DNA of 64,000 nucleotides from Sarcophilus harrisii (GCF_902635505.1 NC_045430.1:133651925-133715924); one strand, 5' to 3'. Positions 45,388 to 58,301 are shown, numbered from the stretch's first letter. Program-made: numbers and translations. The notes: generated from the letters alone by a model not told the origin.

Positions 45388-45535
45388 GGGGCAGCTAGGT
45401 GGTGCAGTGGATAGAGCAACAGCTCCGAAGTCAGGAGGACCTGAGTTCAAATGTGACCTCAGGCACTTAACACTTCCTAGCTGTGTGACCCTGGGCAAGT
45501 CACTTAACCCCAATTGCCTCAGGGGGAAAAATAAA
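45388..45535 (+). mobile_element. WSINE1-type SINE
   Basis: Full-length: GGGGCAGCTAGGTGGTGCAG to AATTGCCTCAGGGGG plus tail. About 440 bases upstream of the MEIG1 coding exon. Target duplication imperfect. Confidence 0.9.
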
Positions 45536-45938
45536 AATTAAAAAGCTTCTCTAAAATATCTCATTTTAAAAGCTTTTACTATTAATTAAAATCAGTTGTA
45601 TATGAATTCTAAACTTTTAGCTGAAAGGTACTTAAGTACGCATTTCATAAAATGAGGTTTTGTTGTGTGAGGACTAGGAAATAATTTATTAAAATGTCTT
45701 CTTGGTACTTAGTGTCAGATATTAAGGTGGATCAGGAAGGTTCAGAAAAAGCATAGAGGCCTTTGCTGTACCTCATAATCTTGCTTAAAATCTGAGGTTG
45801 ATTGTTTTTTACTGCAGTAATGGTTATAAACAGGAATATTGGAAAATACATGTATTTTAAAATTTTTAGGTATTTTCATTTTGAGGGGTGGTATTTCAAT
45901 AGTATGTCATAAGATAATATTGTTTTAACATCTTTCAG

Positions 45939-46108
45939 AAAAAAAGACTGGCGGTAAAACTTCTGTAGACATGGCTAGTTCTGACATGAAACCAAAATCA
46001 ATAAGTCGCGCCAAAAAATGGTCAGATGAGATAGAGAATCTGTACAGATTTCAGCAAGCAGGATATCGGGATGAAATTGAATATAAACAAGTGAAGCAAG
46101 TCGCTATG
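45939..46108 (+). CDS. MEIG1: MEIG1 first coding exon
   Basis: Acceptor TCTTTCAG, then 32 bases of 5'UTR, then the ATG at 45971. It encodes residues 1-46 and ends in phase 0 at donor GTAAGG. Confidence 0.95.
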
Positions 46109-48585
46109 GTAAGGTAGATTGTAAAAGCAGAATAATTTTCTTTTATCAAATGTTATCTCCAAGAAGCAGTATATTTATTTTTATGTTTTTTCTATTATTG
46201 CCCTTTGTAGCATTTGAAGGGGTTGGAAGTGAAGGGATGGAATTCCAAATTTGAATTTGACAAATGTTTTTCTTTTAAGGAATTTGTATTTATGAAAAAG
46301 TTGAGAATAATTTAGGCAACAAGGTTTTGTGGTGGATAGGGTATTGGATTTGGAGCAAAAAAAACCCAAAAAACAAAAAAACTTGAGTTTGAATATTGCC
46401 TCAAATGCTTACTAGCTATGTACTTCTGAGAAGTCTCAACTTCTTGCGTCTCATTTTTCCATGGATAAAATAGGAATAATAATAGCATCCATCTTATATT
46501 TGATCTGCAAGAAGAAGTTGGGAAGATCAAGTGAACTAACATTTGTAAAGTACTTTGTAAGACTTAAAATGATAAATAAATGCTAGCTGTTATTGTTAAT
46601 GTCTAGAGTCTAATTTATTAACGATGGACATCAGCCATGTTCAACCCAGGGAAATTCATCTTGATTAGGCAGTCAACATTTTTCTTTATAAGAATGCTTC
46701 ATATTGGGGGAGCGCAGTGGATAGAGCACCAGCCCTAAAGTCGGGAGGACCTGAGTTCAAATCTGGCCTCAGACTTAACACTTCCTAGCTGCGTGTCCCT
46801 GGGCATGTCACTTAACCCCAATTTCCTCGGCCAAACAAACAAATAAATAAAAGAATAATTCAGATTTATAAATACTTTGAATTTTTCATATAGATGAAGC
46901 TATATACAAAATGCCCATTTAATTCATGCTTATTATCTATTTTATGAATCCTCAGTATGTTTAGATTCTTATTTTTCTCTTCCATCCAGCTAGTTTTTGT
47001 TATCAGTTCTTAGCACGTCAAAAAAAAAAACAAAAAAAAAAAAAAACCAACAACCAAGGATGAAAAAATGAAGGATGAAAAAAAAATGCTTAGAAATGAG
47101 TTTGAAATTATTAATCCTAATTGAATTATCTATGATTTTTATTTTATTTATTAGCATTACCATAAATATTTGATGTTGACTTTATTCCTTCACCACAGGA
47201 ACGGTTTTTAGTTTTTTTTTTTAATATTTAAGACAGAAGCAAAATTAGTTGAAAAAGGAGTTTTAAAAGAAGCCCTAACTCTTTATTTATAAGTAGGTCT
47301 GTCCTCAAAAATCTGTAGCAGTCTCTTTTAGCAATGTATGTTTGCACACTTAAAAGTCCTCATCTTTTAATCAGTCAACAAGGATTTATTACATTTTTAT
47401 GCAGGCAAAACCAGAAATATTCTTAATCATAGAATGGAGGAGACCTTTTCTTGTTGAAGGATATCATGCCTCAGAGAACAAAGTTTAGCAAATCCTTCCA
47501 AGCTGAAAATCTTGAAGTATAGCCTGGGGAGAACTAGCTAAACTAGCTAAGTAAGTTAGGAGAAGCTTATCCATAACAACTCAAAAAGGCTTTTAAATTA
47601 TGGGTTAATTTTAAAAGATACTCATTCTAATTAAATCAGATATCTTTTAACTAATAAAGACTACACTTCAAAATGTACCTTAAGGCAAAAATTGTTTCAA
47701 AAGGATATCTTGAGAAATGTTTGTAGAAAAGGAGAAAAGCAGCCTTTTGTATTGTCTTGGTGGGATTGTGGAATGATATATAAGTAATACATGAAATTCA
47801 AATTTTGTTTTGTTTTTAATGGTAGGTAGAACCTACTCTGCTAGGTACCTCTCAGATTATATCCATAAATATCTTTTTGGTCTGCAAAACTTTGGCTAGA
47901 GTCAATAGACTCATTTATCTTTGTTTAGGAATGACTTTGCCCAAAGATAACATCTTATAGAAGTGATACTGATGGGACAAGTCATCAAGCTACAACATAG
48001 CTTTCAGTAATAATAGACTACTTGATTTGGAGGACCTGAATTCAAGTTCCAAATAACTTAACATATTTCAGTATCATTTTAGCTAAATCACTTAAATATA
48101 TACCTAGGCATTAGTTTCTTACGGGAAAATGGAATTGAACAAAATTATTTTTAAAGTTCCTTAATCTAAATTGTATTACCTGACAACATGAGAAATTGGA
48201 ATTTCCTTAAATATGTTCTATATCTTGACCATTGTATAGAGATTCTAACATAGGTCTAGGAAGGAATGATAAATTGCTGATTTTATATTTTATATTCAAA
48301 TTATTTAACCGAAAGGTAAAATCAAAGTTTTGTACAAGTTAATTTAATACTTTAACTTTTTAAAATTTTGAACTATTACTTATAATAAAATACCAAGACT
48401 TCTTTTGTATTTAAGTAGTACATAATTTTTTTTTTTTATTTTGTGTGTGCATACAGGTAGATCGTTGGCCAGAGACAGGCTATGTGAAGAAGCTTCAGAG
48501 AAGAGATAATACTTTCTATTACTATAATAAACAGAGGGAATGTGAAGACAAGGAGGTTCATAAAGTTAAAATTTATGCTTATTAG
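45939..48585 (+). CDS. MEIG1: MEIG1 (meiosis-expressed protein 1), 88 residues in two coding exons
   Basis: MEIG1 is a small cytoplasmic protein that binds PACRG on the spermatid manchette and is needed to build the sperm tail. Exon one (45939-46108, ATG at 45971, strong context GACATGG) encodes 46 residues beginning [20 protein letters not shown] and ends ATG|GTAAGG. Exon two (48457-48585) encodes 42 residues starting [18 protein letters not shown] and ending HKVKIYAY, then TAG. The intron is in phase 0 and about 2.35 kb. Length equals the mammalian protein (88). PACRG-contact residues W50, K57, F66 and Y68 are all present. Differences from placental MEIG1 are few and conservative. Head-to-head with DCLRE1C, as in human. 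Looks intact. Confidence 0.97.
46310..46610 (+). mobile_element. MIR/THER CORE-SINE
   Basis: GGTGGATAGGGTATTGGATTTGG head, ATAGGAATAATAATAGCATC core, GATAAATAAATGCTAGC tail. In the MEIG1 intron. Confidence 0.75.
46706..46851 (+). mobile_element. WSINE1-type SINE
   Basis: Lacks a few head bases (GGGGGAGCGCAGTGGATAG) but otherwise complete, with an AAATAAATAAAA tail. In the MEIG1 intron. Confidence 0.88.
46860..48430. other. MEIG1 intron, no further feature recognised
   Basis: AT-rich; an A-rich tract at 47019-47046 is the only marked structure. Confidence 0.5.
48457..48585 (+). CDS. MEIG1: MEIG1 last coding exon
   Basis: Acceptor GCATACAG, 42 codons, TAG stop at 48583-48585. The 3'UTR follows; AATAAA signals occur at 48778-48783 and 48782-48787, with one more near 48804, so a UTR of roughly 220 bases is likely. 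Confidence 0.95.
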   Translation, partial: VDRWPETGYVKKLQRRDNTFYYYNKQRECEDKEVHKVKIYAY

Positions 48586-48777
48586 CATTTCTTCCTTGTG
48601 TGATTTGTTATTTATTTTAAAAAAAACCACTGAATTTCAGGATATAACATGTAAAATGTATGTCACATTACCAACTGTACTCTTCACTTAAATACTTTGT
48701 AACTTAAAAGTAATGAAACTAAGCTTTCTTTTTTAAGTCACCTTGCCCCACAGTTTAAAATAGCTGATAGATAAGTG

Positions 48778-48787
48778 AATAAATAAA
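48778..48787 (+). terminator. MEIG1: Overlapping AATAAA poly(A) signals of MEIG1
   Basis: Two overlapping AATAAA hexamers about 195 bases after the MEIG1 stop codon, the first such signals downstream. The cleavage site is inferred. Confidence 0.6.
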
Positions 48788-49194
48788 ATGTCATCTTCTA
48801 AAAATAAAGCAGGAGAAAATTGGTTATTTCTCTATTTTGGGGATTGAGTTAAAAAACAAATAACTTATTTTTCAGGAATGTTGCAATATTAAATCAACCC
48901 CATTTACATTAGAAAGAATCATGCTTTTGAATCATGTCTGACATACCATTGAATTTACTTAAGTTTACAAGTAACTCTAAATAAAATTTTACTAAGATAA
49001 TTTTTAAAAGATGATATAAACCTTGTCATTAGCATCCCTCTACCTGGCATAGTACTTTTTACCTTCTCTTCAAATTCATCAAGGCATCAATAGTAAATTC
49101 TGTAGGGCAAAAACTTCCTGCTTACCAGATTATCTGAGAATACCAGACATAAACCTGACCACCTCAGATACTCGGCATAGCCAAGTTCCTAAAA

Positions 49195-49257
49195 AAGCAA
49201 TAGCAGGAGGTTTATAGAGTACTGGACCTAAAATCAGGAAAACTTAAGTTTAGATCC

Positions 49258-49288
<31 letters not shown>

Positions 49289-49520
49289 CCTGAGGCAATT
49301 GGGGTTAAGTTGATTTCCTCAAGATCACACAGTCAGATCCACTGTTAGACACCTATTAGCTTTGGGATCCTAAGCAAATCACTGTTTCAGTTTCTTCATC
49401 TTTAAAAATGAAGATAATAGCACCTACATTGCAGGGTTGTTGTGAGGCTTAAATGAGATAATTGTAAAGTACTTAGCACACAGAAAGTGCTATAAAAATT
49501 TTAGTTATCATTATCTGAGC
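49195..49520 (+). mobile_element. MIR SINE split by a younger SINE
   Basis: MIR sequence flanks the insertion at 49261-49334 and continues with CTACATTGCAGGGTTGTTG and AGTACTTAGCACACAG. Confidence 0.75.
49261..49334 (-). mobile_element. 5'-truncated WSINE1-type SINE
   Basis: Poly-T, then CCTGAGGCAATTGGGGTTAAG; flanked by AGATCCACT at 49252-49260 and 49335-49343. Only the 3' part is present. Confidence 0.88.
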
Positions 49521-50627
49521 AGACTTATATGGCAGTCAAGCTTTGTTAAAGAATAATCATTATACAGTTTTCCCTTGTGATTCAGTTTAACCTTATTAAT
49601 TCCTCTTCCTTCAACCCTAACCCCACCATACTTAAGAGAGGAGGAGGAAATATTTAGAATGAATGATGGATTCATCAGAGCAGCCTCTGACCAATAAGAA
49701 TTCTGCCAATCTCCCTGTTTTATAGGGAGTAAATCATATCATCAAGCTACAATATAGCTTTTAGTAATGGAATACTCATGATTGGAGTATTCAAAATACC
49801 TGGGATCTTATTTGTAAAAAGTCTACTCCCCATTTGTTTGCTTCTGTTTTAAACCCCATGGACTCTAATCCCTCCCACTCTTCACTCTTCCATTCAGAAC
49901 TCGTCTATAGTTTGAATAGAGACAATTGTCTGACTTGTAGTTAAAAGGCTTCATTTCTCCAAAATAAATAAATATGGAGATCCAAGAATGGTGGGCAGGC
50001 ATCAGCAAATAGCTCCTTATCCTTTTTTGTTTTTAATGTGCATGAGCATTCCATTAGTGATTTGAGTGCTGTTAATAAATTCTGTACCTAGATTACAAGA
50101 GAATGTGACTTTCTATTTTTTGAGATTTAGAATCAGATTAACTATAGCTTCCTGTCATCGTTTTGTGTGTCCATTCCCCTAAATAGTACTCTAAAACCCA
50201 AGCAATACTCAAGCTTTTTATATTTCCCACAGAATTAAAAAAAATGTTTTTTTACATAGTACACAGGTTTGGGCTAGTTTTATGTATGTATGCATTTATA
50301 CATACATAAAACATACATGCTGACTTATTTCACTTTGATTTACTGAAATCGGAAAGAGGTATAATTTGTGAATTAAAAATCTTATCAAAATTCTTGGCAA
50401 ATTTTATATATATTTAGTTCACATAGGATAATACACACTATATTTCCCTCTCATGACTATCACACTTTTTAAATTTTAAATTATCTAATGAGCATTAATT
50501 TTTATAACATTCTTAGGTAAATATTGTTATTTGTATAATTGATCAGGATATCACCGTTCAACTGACTTTCACCTAGTTAATTAATGAAACACTGAATGTA
50601 AGGGGGCAAATACAAAGATAAGATTTT

Positions 50628-50767
50628 TTTTTCCTGAGGCAATTGGATTAAGCGACTTGCCCAGGGTCACACAGCTAGGAAGTGTTAAGAATCTGAGATC
50701 AGATTTGTACTCAGGTCCTCCTGACTTAAGGGCTGGTTCTCTATCCACTGCGCCACCTAGATGCCCC
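50628..50767 (-). mobile_element. WSINE1-type SINE
   Basis: Minus-strand copy ending CGCCACCTAGATGCCCC; flanked by AAGATAAGATTTT near 50615 and at 50768-50780. Confidence 0.92.
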
Positions 50768-51399
50768 AAGATAAGATTTTAGTGAAAAAGCATCAGGCTT
50801 AGGGGAATTACAAGGCAACTAACTACTGGCTTCCTAATGGTCCTTTTTAAGAAGTCTAGACAGGCTTTAAGCAATAAGCATAGTCAACCTTGAGGATGTC
50901 AACTGTACCGAAACGAGCCTCTAACCTGTAGACGACTGGAATCAAATAGCAGGCTAGAGTCAGGAGAATCAGGAATCTAGTTTAATTTTAAAATGAGGGA
51001 AACAATTTGTAAGTAAAGTCCACCTTAATAAGAAGGGGATTTCACCTGCTTAGGGCAGAATTTTTAAACATGAAAAAAAAAAAAAAACTTCAGAAAAACA
51101 GTATTCATGGATCTTGTGTAAACAGTCTGCCAAGTTGTTAGGACCAGTGAGTCTTGTGACTATTAGACAGGGCATAGACCCAGAGTTAGCATGACTGCCA
51201 GCAAAAGTGAGGCACATAGTTCAGTTCAATTGGCAGGTACAAGCATGAGGATAGTTAGCATGTAAGGGCGTCTTGATTGCTTGCTTCAGTCGCAATCTCA
51301 GCTTCCAAATCATGGTCCCCTGGAAAAAAGGAAGCTCCACAAATCTACAGTATAATCATTGCACATATAGGTTAATATAAAAATTAAAACTCTCATCTT

Positions 51400-54280
51400 T
51401 CAATTAATGACTGAAACAACTCTGTAGACTGAGGGGAGACAACCACCTGGAACATAATTTTATGTAGGAGAGAAGTGGATAGGTGAGAAGGTCCAAATGG
51501 CAGCAAATGCAGAGATAGTGGATAAGGTCACTAAGGAGGAGAGACATTAGACCAAAGAGGACAGAGTGGAGAATGCTGACAAGGTTTCCAGGTAGCCAGA
51601 ACAAGTCAAAAGTGATAGAAATATTTTAAGATATCTTGGCCCCTATTCCGTAAATCTTCCACTTATTCAAAGCACTAAGAATGATATAAGGGAGAATTGT
51701 TAATGTAGCAACATTCTTTCCCCAGGAGGGCATATGCCTGACCCTGCTCAGCAGTTAAAAGTATCCAGCACTCAGTAATTTTGAGGGCAAGAAAATGAAG
51801 CTTATTCTAGAAATCCTACATCATCCTGGAAATAGAATGGATGCCTTTATGATTGTTTTGATTTGGGACAAAAGCCAAGGATCTGATGCCCAATTTATTG
51901 AGGCAGCGTCCTATACCGTATTTGCTATGGGGGATATCAATTATGTTATTATGAGATACCCCATTCTCATTCAGAGACAGTTGTGGCCAAAGATGCTGGC
52001 CAGAGGAGCCAAGTGAGATCTCTAAGATAGCAATCCATGACAAGATCAGAATGAAGGTGGAATTATATTGCATAAGACTTAATGATCCAAAGTGGGGTCT
52101 CATATTGACACATACCCAAGATGCAAAGCAGAGCTTGAGTTTCTAGAAAAACTCCCAAGTGTAATGGACTTTACTAAGGTCCCTTTAGTAAGGGTCTGAA
52201 GTGCCAGGGTCCTAAATTCTGTTGAGTTTCTTGGTTATGATGCTCCATTTTCCAATATGTGGCTGTGGAATTGCTGTGAGAATAGGGGGTTAAAGTAGGT
52301 CTTATGAAATTCTGTGATTTTGAGAGCTGCTGCATTTTGGAGCAGACCAAGTGACTTCCCATCTTTGGATTAAGTAGGGATTTTTGGAATATTCTGACAT
52401 CCAGTCTGGGGGGCAGGGACAGTGGATAATATAAAACCCTCCAAGTGGGGTCATGATCCAGAGGCCAGGACTGTGAATAGCAAACCAAATTGAATATTAT
52501 AAAGAATTGTTGAATCGGGCTCTTGAGTTTATAGTTTAATAGAATGTTGTTGATGGGAGTGAGGGGGTCTAGAATCATCAACTTGGCAAGTTATACAGGT
52601 TTGAAATAAGCAGTATAAAAAATGAAAGGAAGAAATCTATAGAAACGAATAGCCAGACACTGTCAATTTTATGAGCATCACATCATTGCTAAGACAAAAA
52701 GAACAGTAACAAGGAGAGAAAAAGTAAAGGCAAATCTCAGCCCATGTCAGCTATGTCTTGGATTAGTAGTCTTCATCTAATGTTGTCTGCTTCTTGACCT
52801 AGGTCTTAGGGACAGCTGTGTGCCTCAGATGTCAGCTGCTTTGGACCTCATTTTATTTTCAAAGTTAGATCACCAGTGGGTTACATAATCAAGATGGTTG
52901 GTCTTGCTCTCTTGATATTTGACAAATGGATCCAGGACTTTATTTCCTGGAGCAAAATCATAGTGGGGTGGTGAGCAGGACTTTAAAAGGATGTTTCCAC
53001 TGTGACTCAAGGCATGTTTTCTGAGATGGTATTTCCAATAAACCTAGTCACCAGGTTGGATCCGAGGATAAGTCTTGGTTGGAATTGGTTGAAATTCCTA
53101 AGGAATGGGACCATGAGACAAGTTAGAGAGTTTTTGAGACTCTGAGCCAAATTAGTACAATATTGTAGGAGGGAACCTTTGTATGCTGTGCTTATGGGGC
53201 ATCTTGCTACTATCTCATAGGGATTGAACTTGTGGGAGCTGAATGGACTAGATCTGAGGCCCAGAAAGATTAAAGGAAGCTTTTGATCAAGGGATATATA
53301 GTTCTTCAGAGAATTTAGTTAGTGAGATTTTAAGTGTCCCATTGATTCTTTCAACTATTCCTGATAATTGAGGTGGTAGGCACAACAGAGCTACTGATTG
53401 ATTGAGCAGGAAGAAAGCAACTTAGCTAGTGAAATTCCTGTGAAATGAATGCCTGTGTAATTATGTATTACTTTAGGAAACCTCCTAACCCCCATAATGA
53501 AATTTTTCCCAAGAGAATTTTTGCTACCTCTGAGGCTGTAGCAATACAACAGAAGAACATATCTACCCACTGAGAGAACATACAGATCATGACCAAAGTA
53601 TATTTGCAACCATGAGCAGGTGGCAATTGAATGAAGTGGATCTGCCAAGTTTCAAAGGGTGCATCTGGGGAAAGAAACTGCCCTCAACCAGAATTCAGAG
53701 GCTTAGATGCATTTTGCTAGGGGCAGGTGGAATACATCTCATTGATGGTGATGGTAATCTGATAAAAACTCCCCCACCAGTGTTTTCAGCCAAGCTCTAC
53801 TAGTTGGTCAGGTCCCCAGGGAAATGAATAGAGGTTTTCTATCACAGGGAGGGATAAGTTCTTGGGGAGTACTACAAGCCCACTTGCGCTGACTCATAGT
53901 CTTGTAGTCTTATCAAGGCTACATCCCTCCTTTTGAAGTTTGGTTTTTTTCTGATTCATAATAAGCATCCTTTTCTGGAGGATAGCTATTTCTCTTTATT
54001 TAGTAGGCTAAAAGATTTAGGCAGGCCTCCAGAGTAAGATGACAGTACTATTAGAGCCATGCCTCAGGGATCAGGGGAGTTAAAGCCTTGGTCTCAGCTA
54101 AGTTATCTCCATAGGCATGGACGCTGTTTTTTCATCTCTTTATTGGAATTTTAATTATTGCCATGGCTTGAGGAAACAACAAACAATCTAATAGATGGGA
54201 ACCTGTTTCTGATTCTTAATGGGCTATTCTAGAAGATATCCAAAAATCATGTACTACTCCAAAAGCATAATGGCTTAACA
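51400..54280 (-). mobile_element. Endogenous retrovirus remnant: 3' part of pol and env-like region
   Basis: Fossil on the minus strand. An integrase-like region lies at about 53390-53650, more pol-like sequence at 53660-54270, and env-like open stretches at about 51800-52600. gag and most of pol are missing, and no clear matching LTR pair was seen. Broken with several interruptions. Family uncertain, class I or II. Called from weak protein resemblance. Confidence 0.5.
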
Positions 54281-54295
54281 AGGACTAGCTACTGC

Positions 54296-54790
54296 CTTTG
54301 ATGCGGGAAAGATTCCAATCTTTGATTCCCAACCCCCCCTAGTTAATGTAAATTACCCTTTGACTCACAAATCCTGGTCCCTTTGAATTCCAATAGAAGA
54401 TCTGGACCTGTCCCAGCCCCACCCGGATCTGAGCCAACTTTGGGGCTACATCCCAAAGCCCCTCGAGCTAAGTCTCCGACTTAAAAGGGCCAGGCTGGGA
54501 ACCCCTCTTTGCAGAGATTCCAAACATGCCAGCCATGTGAGGACTCTGTCCACTGGACCCTCTGTCCAGTGTCCTCCTTGTCTAGACTTCACCTATCTCC
54601 TACTTCTAAACTCAATAATAAACCTCTTTTATCAATCTAGCTCTCCGGGCCAATAAATGCTTTTATTGGGAATTCGTGCCGCTACTAGACCTCAAATACC
54701 GCCGTATCCTTGCGCCGAATGCAAGGGGGTTGCAGGGGAGCTCTATTTGACTCCCTGTACCCCAAACCTGCCACTAGACCTAACTAAACC
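54296..54790 (+). mobile_element. LTR of an endogenous retrovirus, plus orientation
   Basis: GC-richer block with TTAAAAGGG-type promoter sequence near 54481, AATAAA signals near 54617 and 54651, and a GGGAATTCGTGCCGC region. Opposite in direction to the ERV remnant on its left, so probably a separate insertion. Ends approximate. Confidence 0.55.
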
Positions 54791-54939
54791 CTAATTTCAT
54801 TTAGGTACCCCAAATCTAGACCTCATTTATCTACACCTCAACACCATTAATTAATCTTCATATTGCATGAACTTAAACCCTGCTACTTGTCTTTTTCTGG
54901 ATATTCTCCAGCTTATGAATGTTTTTTTTAAAATATGGG

Positions 54940-55475
54940 TTTACTCACTATATTCCTTCTCATAATGTTTTCCTGTTTCTTTTTTTTTTTTTACCATCTT
55001 TGACATATCCATGTGTGAGGGAATAAATGGAGATTGATTAAATTTGCATTTCTCTATTAATGATTTTGAACATTTATTTGGGTAGTTGTTGATACTTATT
55101 TCTTTCTGAAAAGCATTCATATTTCTTGTGTGGATATTCAATTTTGATAATAATGCAATGATCTAAGACAATTCCAAAAGATTCATGATGGAAAATGCTA
55201 TCCATATCCAGAGAAACAACCACGGAGTCTGAATGCAGATTGAAACATGCCATTTTCATTTTTTGGTTCTTTTTTTTTTTCATGATTTCCCCTTTTGTTC
55301 TTTTACAGTGACTAATGTGGAAATATGTTTAATATGATTTCTCATGAATAACCTATATAAGATTCATTGTCATCTCAAGGAGGGGGAAAGGGAGAAAGGA
55401 AGAAGAAAAATGGAGATCAAATTATTATAAATGCAAATGTTGAAAACTAAAATAATTTTTTAAAAAAGAAAAGTG
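54940..55475 (+). mobile_element. 5'-inverted L1 3' end (twin priming)
   Basis: 54940-55145 is L1 ORF2 sequence in antisense (its reverse complement reads ATAGAGAAATGCAAATTTAA); 55150-55475 is the L1 3'UTR in sense, ending in an A-rich tail. This head inversion is a known by-product of L1 reverse transcription. Confidence 0.7.
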
Positions 55476-55636
55476 TTCTTATTTCTTGACCACTTGTTAA
55501 AGAACAACAAATGGAAAATAAACTATGTGTTTTAAAAACCAGTAGCCATGAATTCATTATAGGCATTACTGTTATGAAAGTTTAATAGCAACAGCTTTTA
55601 TATTCTCCTCCAGAAAGAAAAGCCATCTACTTTTTA

Positions 55637-56402
55637 TTTTATTTTATTTTATTTTTATTTAATAGCCCTTTATTTACAGGATATATACATGGGTAACTTT
55701 ACAGCATTAACAATTGCCAAACCTCTTGTTCCAATTTTTCACCTCTTACCCCCCCCACCCCCTCCCCTAGATGGCAGGATGACCAGTAGATGTTAAATAT
55801 ATTAAAATATAAATTAGATACACAATAAGTATACCTGACCAAAACGTTATTTTGCTGTAGAAAAAGAATCAGACTCTGAAATATTGTACAATTAGCTTGT
55901 GAAGGAAATCAAAAATGCAGGTGTGCATAAATATAGGGATTGGGAATTCATGTAATGGTTTTTAGTCATCTCCCAGAGTTCTTTTTCTGGGCATAGCTAG
56001 TTCAGTTCATTACTGCTCCATTAGAAATGATTTGGTTGATCTCGTTGCTGAGGATGGCCTGATCCATCAGAACTGGTCATTATATAGTATTGTTGTTGAA
56101 GTATATAATGATCTCCTGGTCCTGCTCATTTCACTCAGCATCAGTTCGTGTAAGTCTCTCCAGGCCTTTCTGAAATTATCCTGTTGGTCATTTCTTACAG
56201 AACAGTAATATTCCATAATATTCATATACCACAATTTATTCAGCCATTCTCCAACTGATGGACATCCATTCAGTTTCCAGTTTTTAGCCACTACAAAAAG
56301 GGCTGCCACAAACATTCGTGCACATACAGGTCCCTTTCCCTTCTTTATAATCTCTTTGGGATATAATCCCAGTAGTAACACTGCTGGATCAAAGGGTATG
56401 CA
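55637..56402 (-). mobile_element. Young L1 fragment, ORF2 C terminus and 3'UTR
   Basis: Minus-strand, 5'-truncated. Perfect 16-bp duplication AGCCATCTACTTTTTA at 55621-55636 and 56403-56418. The frame at 56067-56408 reads as the L1 ORF2 C terminus (VGEWLNKLWYMNIMEYYCSV). Confidence 0.95.
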
Positions 56403-56419
56403 AGCCATCTACTTTTTAA

Positions 56420-57700
56420 AAAGGAATCTTTGCAGACGAGTTGCTGAGAAAACATATTTTAGTCTTATTTCCTTATACAATTCTTTCTCTGGTTACGACT
56501 CCAGAGTTCTTATCATGAAGCATAAAAGAAATAGTTTTTAAATGTTTTTGTAATTCTTTTTCAGTATCTGATCCTGCCTCAGAATGGAGATAGAGACCTT
56601 TCCCTGAAACCCGCTATCCAGGAGATCATGAACTGGAGAGGGAAGAGAAGAGGGAAGGAAGAGAAGAGTAAACTGAGACAGTTTAGAAAGAATTCAAGGT
56701 AGAAGGAGGAAAAGGCAACCCGAAGATGGGAGACCTATTGGCCTCCCAACTAGAAGCCATGCTGACCTTTGCAGACATGGCCTTGGTACTTGTGCTCTGC
56801 CTTCCCCTTCAGAGACCCAAAAAGAAGGGGCTAGAGCTAATATTGCCAGTTTAATGATGCAGCTAAAGCAGCTGATTAGGTGAGCACTGAGTTTAGTTGA
56901 CTAGAGTGGGTGAGATGATATCTAAATGCTCTCTGACAGAAAGAAAGCAGATTCTATTAATTTATCCACTCCTGCCGATTTTAATATGACTTTGTGAGCC
57001 ATGGAGTTAATGGAGAAAACCTGGAACCCCATAGTAGCAGGCTCAGCACACATTTAAAAGCATTTCCTCTTTCCCCCTGTAATTTCCATTTCTTTGCCAA
57101 TGTTTAGCCAATGTTAGTATACAAAATATAGTAACAGCCTGTAATCTGCTTGTGTTTTGATGTTGATTGATAAGACCAAAAGAGAGGTCAAGTCTGAACC
57201 AAAGCAGATGTATCTAGTACTCCCCTGCTTTGAGGGTACAGAAACAGCCAAATATTGGGCTGTCCCGAGGAACTTGTGCCAGTTTTCTAAACTAATCCAA
57301 CGGAATAAGCAGGAGCAATAAAAAGCAAAGATCTGTAACAGAAAGCCATAAGTTCTCCCTCAACTATTATTGTAAGCCATAAGTCCTGGACAAAGCGGGG
57401 AAAGAGAGGGACTCATCATGTGGGCTCTCCTCTATCCTTTTCCCCAATTCACTGCTAAAATTAAGTATTCCATGTCACACTTGGGGAGCTGCCCCCCTAA
57501 ACTCTCCCATCTGTGTGACATCTGTCACACTGACACTTACATCTGATCCATGTGTCATCAGCTTAAGGTCCAATCATTAGGAAAACCTCAGCGTGGTCCC
57601 CATGGAATGTCTTATTTAAAACTACAAGCACAGGGGATAAATAATTTGAAAAAATACAAAAACTGATCTGATAGGTGGAATTATATTGAATTGTTCACTT
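56420..57700. other. Intergenic stretch, nothing recognised
   Basis: No gene found. A purine-rich segment with splice-like edges near 56567-56680 is noted under rejected items. Confidence 0.45.
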
Positions 57701-57707
57701 TAATGTT

Positions 57708-57965
57708 GAAATCATTGTCATTATCATTTAGTTATTTCAGTCATATCCAACTCTTCATGACGCCATTTATAGTTTTCTTGGCAAAGATCCTGGAGTGGTT
57801 TTCCATTTCCTTTTCTAGCTCATTTTTACAGATGAGGAATTAAGGCAAACATGTGACTTGCCAAGTTAGGTCACACATTATAGTAGTGTCTGAGGCCATA
57901 TTGTAAGGAAGATGAGTCTTCCTGTCTCTAGATCTGGCACTCTGTGCACCACTTAGCTTCCCTTA
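57708..57965 (+). mobile_element. MAR-type marsupial SINE
   Basis: TCATTTAGTTATTTCAGTC head, CATTTATAGTTTTCTTGGC body, GTGCACCACTTAGCTTCCC end. Confidence 0.8.
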
Positions 57966-58275
57966 ACTTTGGAGAGTACCTACCAAATAGGGACATTTTA
58001 GTTTTGTTATAACTAGTAATCTGATGGGTTCAGCTAAGACTGTATAGTAACAAAACTAGCTCAATGAGGTAGAGGGGGGGTGTTTGTCTTCTTGTTTGCT
58101 AGAGAAGGAAGACATGCATCTAGTTGACTTTATAGCTATATTAGGCCATTCATATATAAATTAAAAGAAGTTGGGCTAGGAAACACTACTGTTTAACAGT
58201 TAAACAGTTAAACTTGGGATTGAATCTCAGGGAATTGTTTCTATTTATCAACCCAGATTTTAACTGATTTAAACT

Positions 58276-58301
58276 CCAAAAAAAAAAAAAAAAAAAAAAA
58301 C
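58276..58301 (+). repeat. Poly(A) tract
   Basis: Run of A after AACTCC; possibly a retroelement tail, but no body was recognised. Confidence 0.7.

Noticed and set aside
56567-56680. Possible extra exon after TTTTTCAG
   Set aside because: It has an acceptor-like start, but no convincing donor, no conserved frame, and no recognised protein; purine-rich sequence explains the open stretch.
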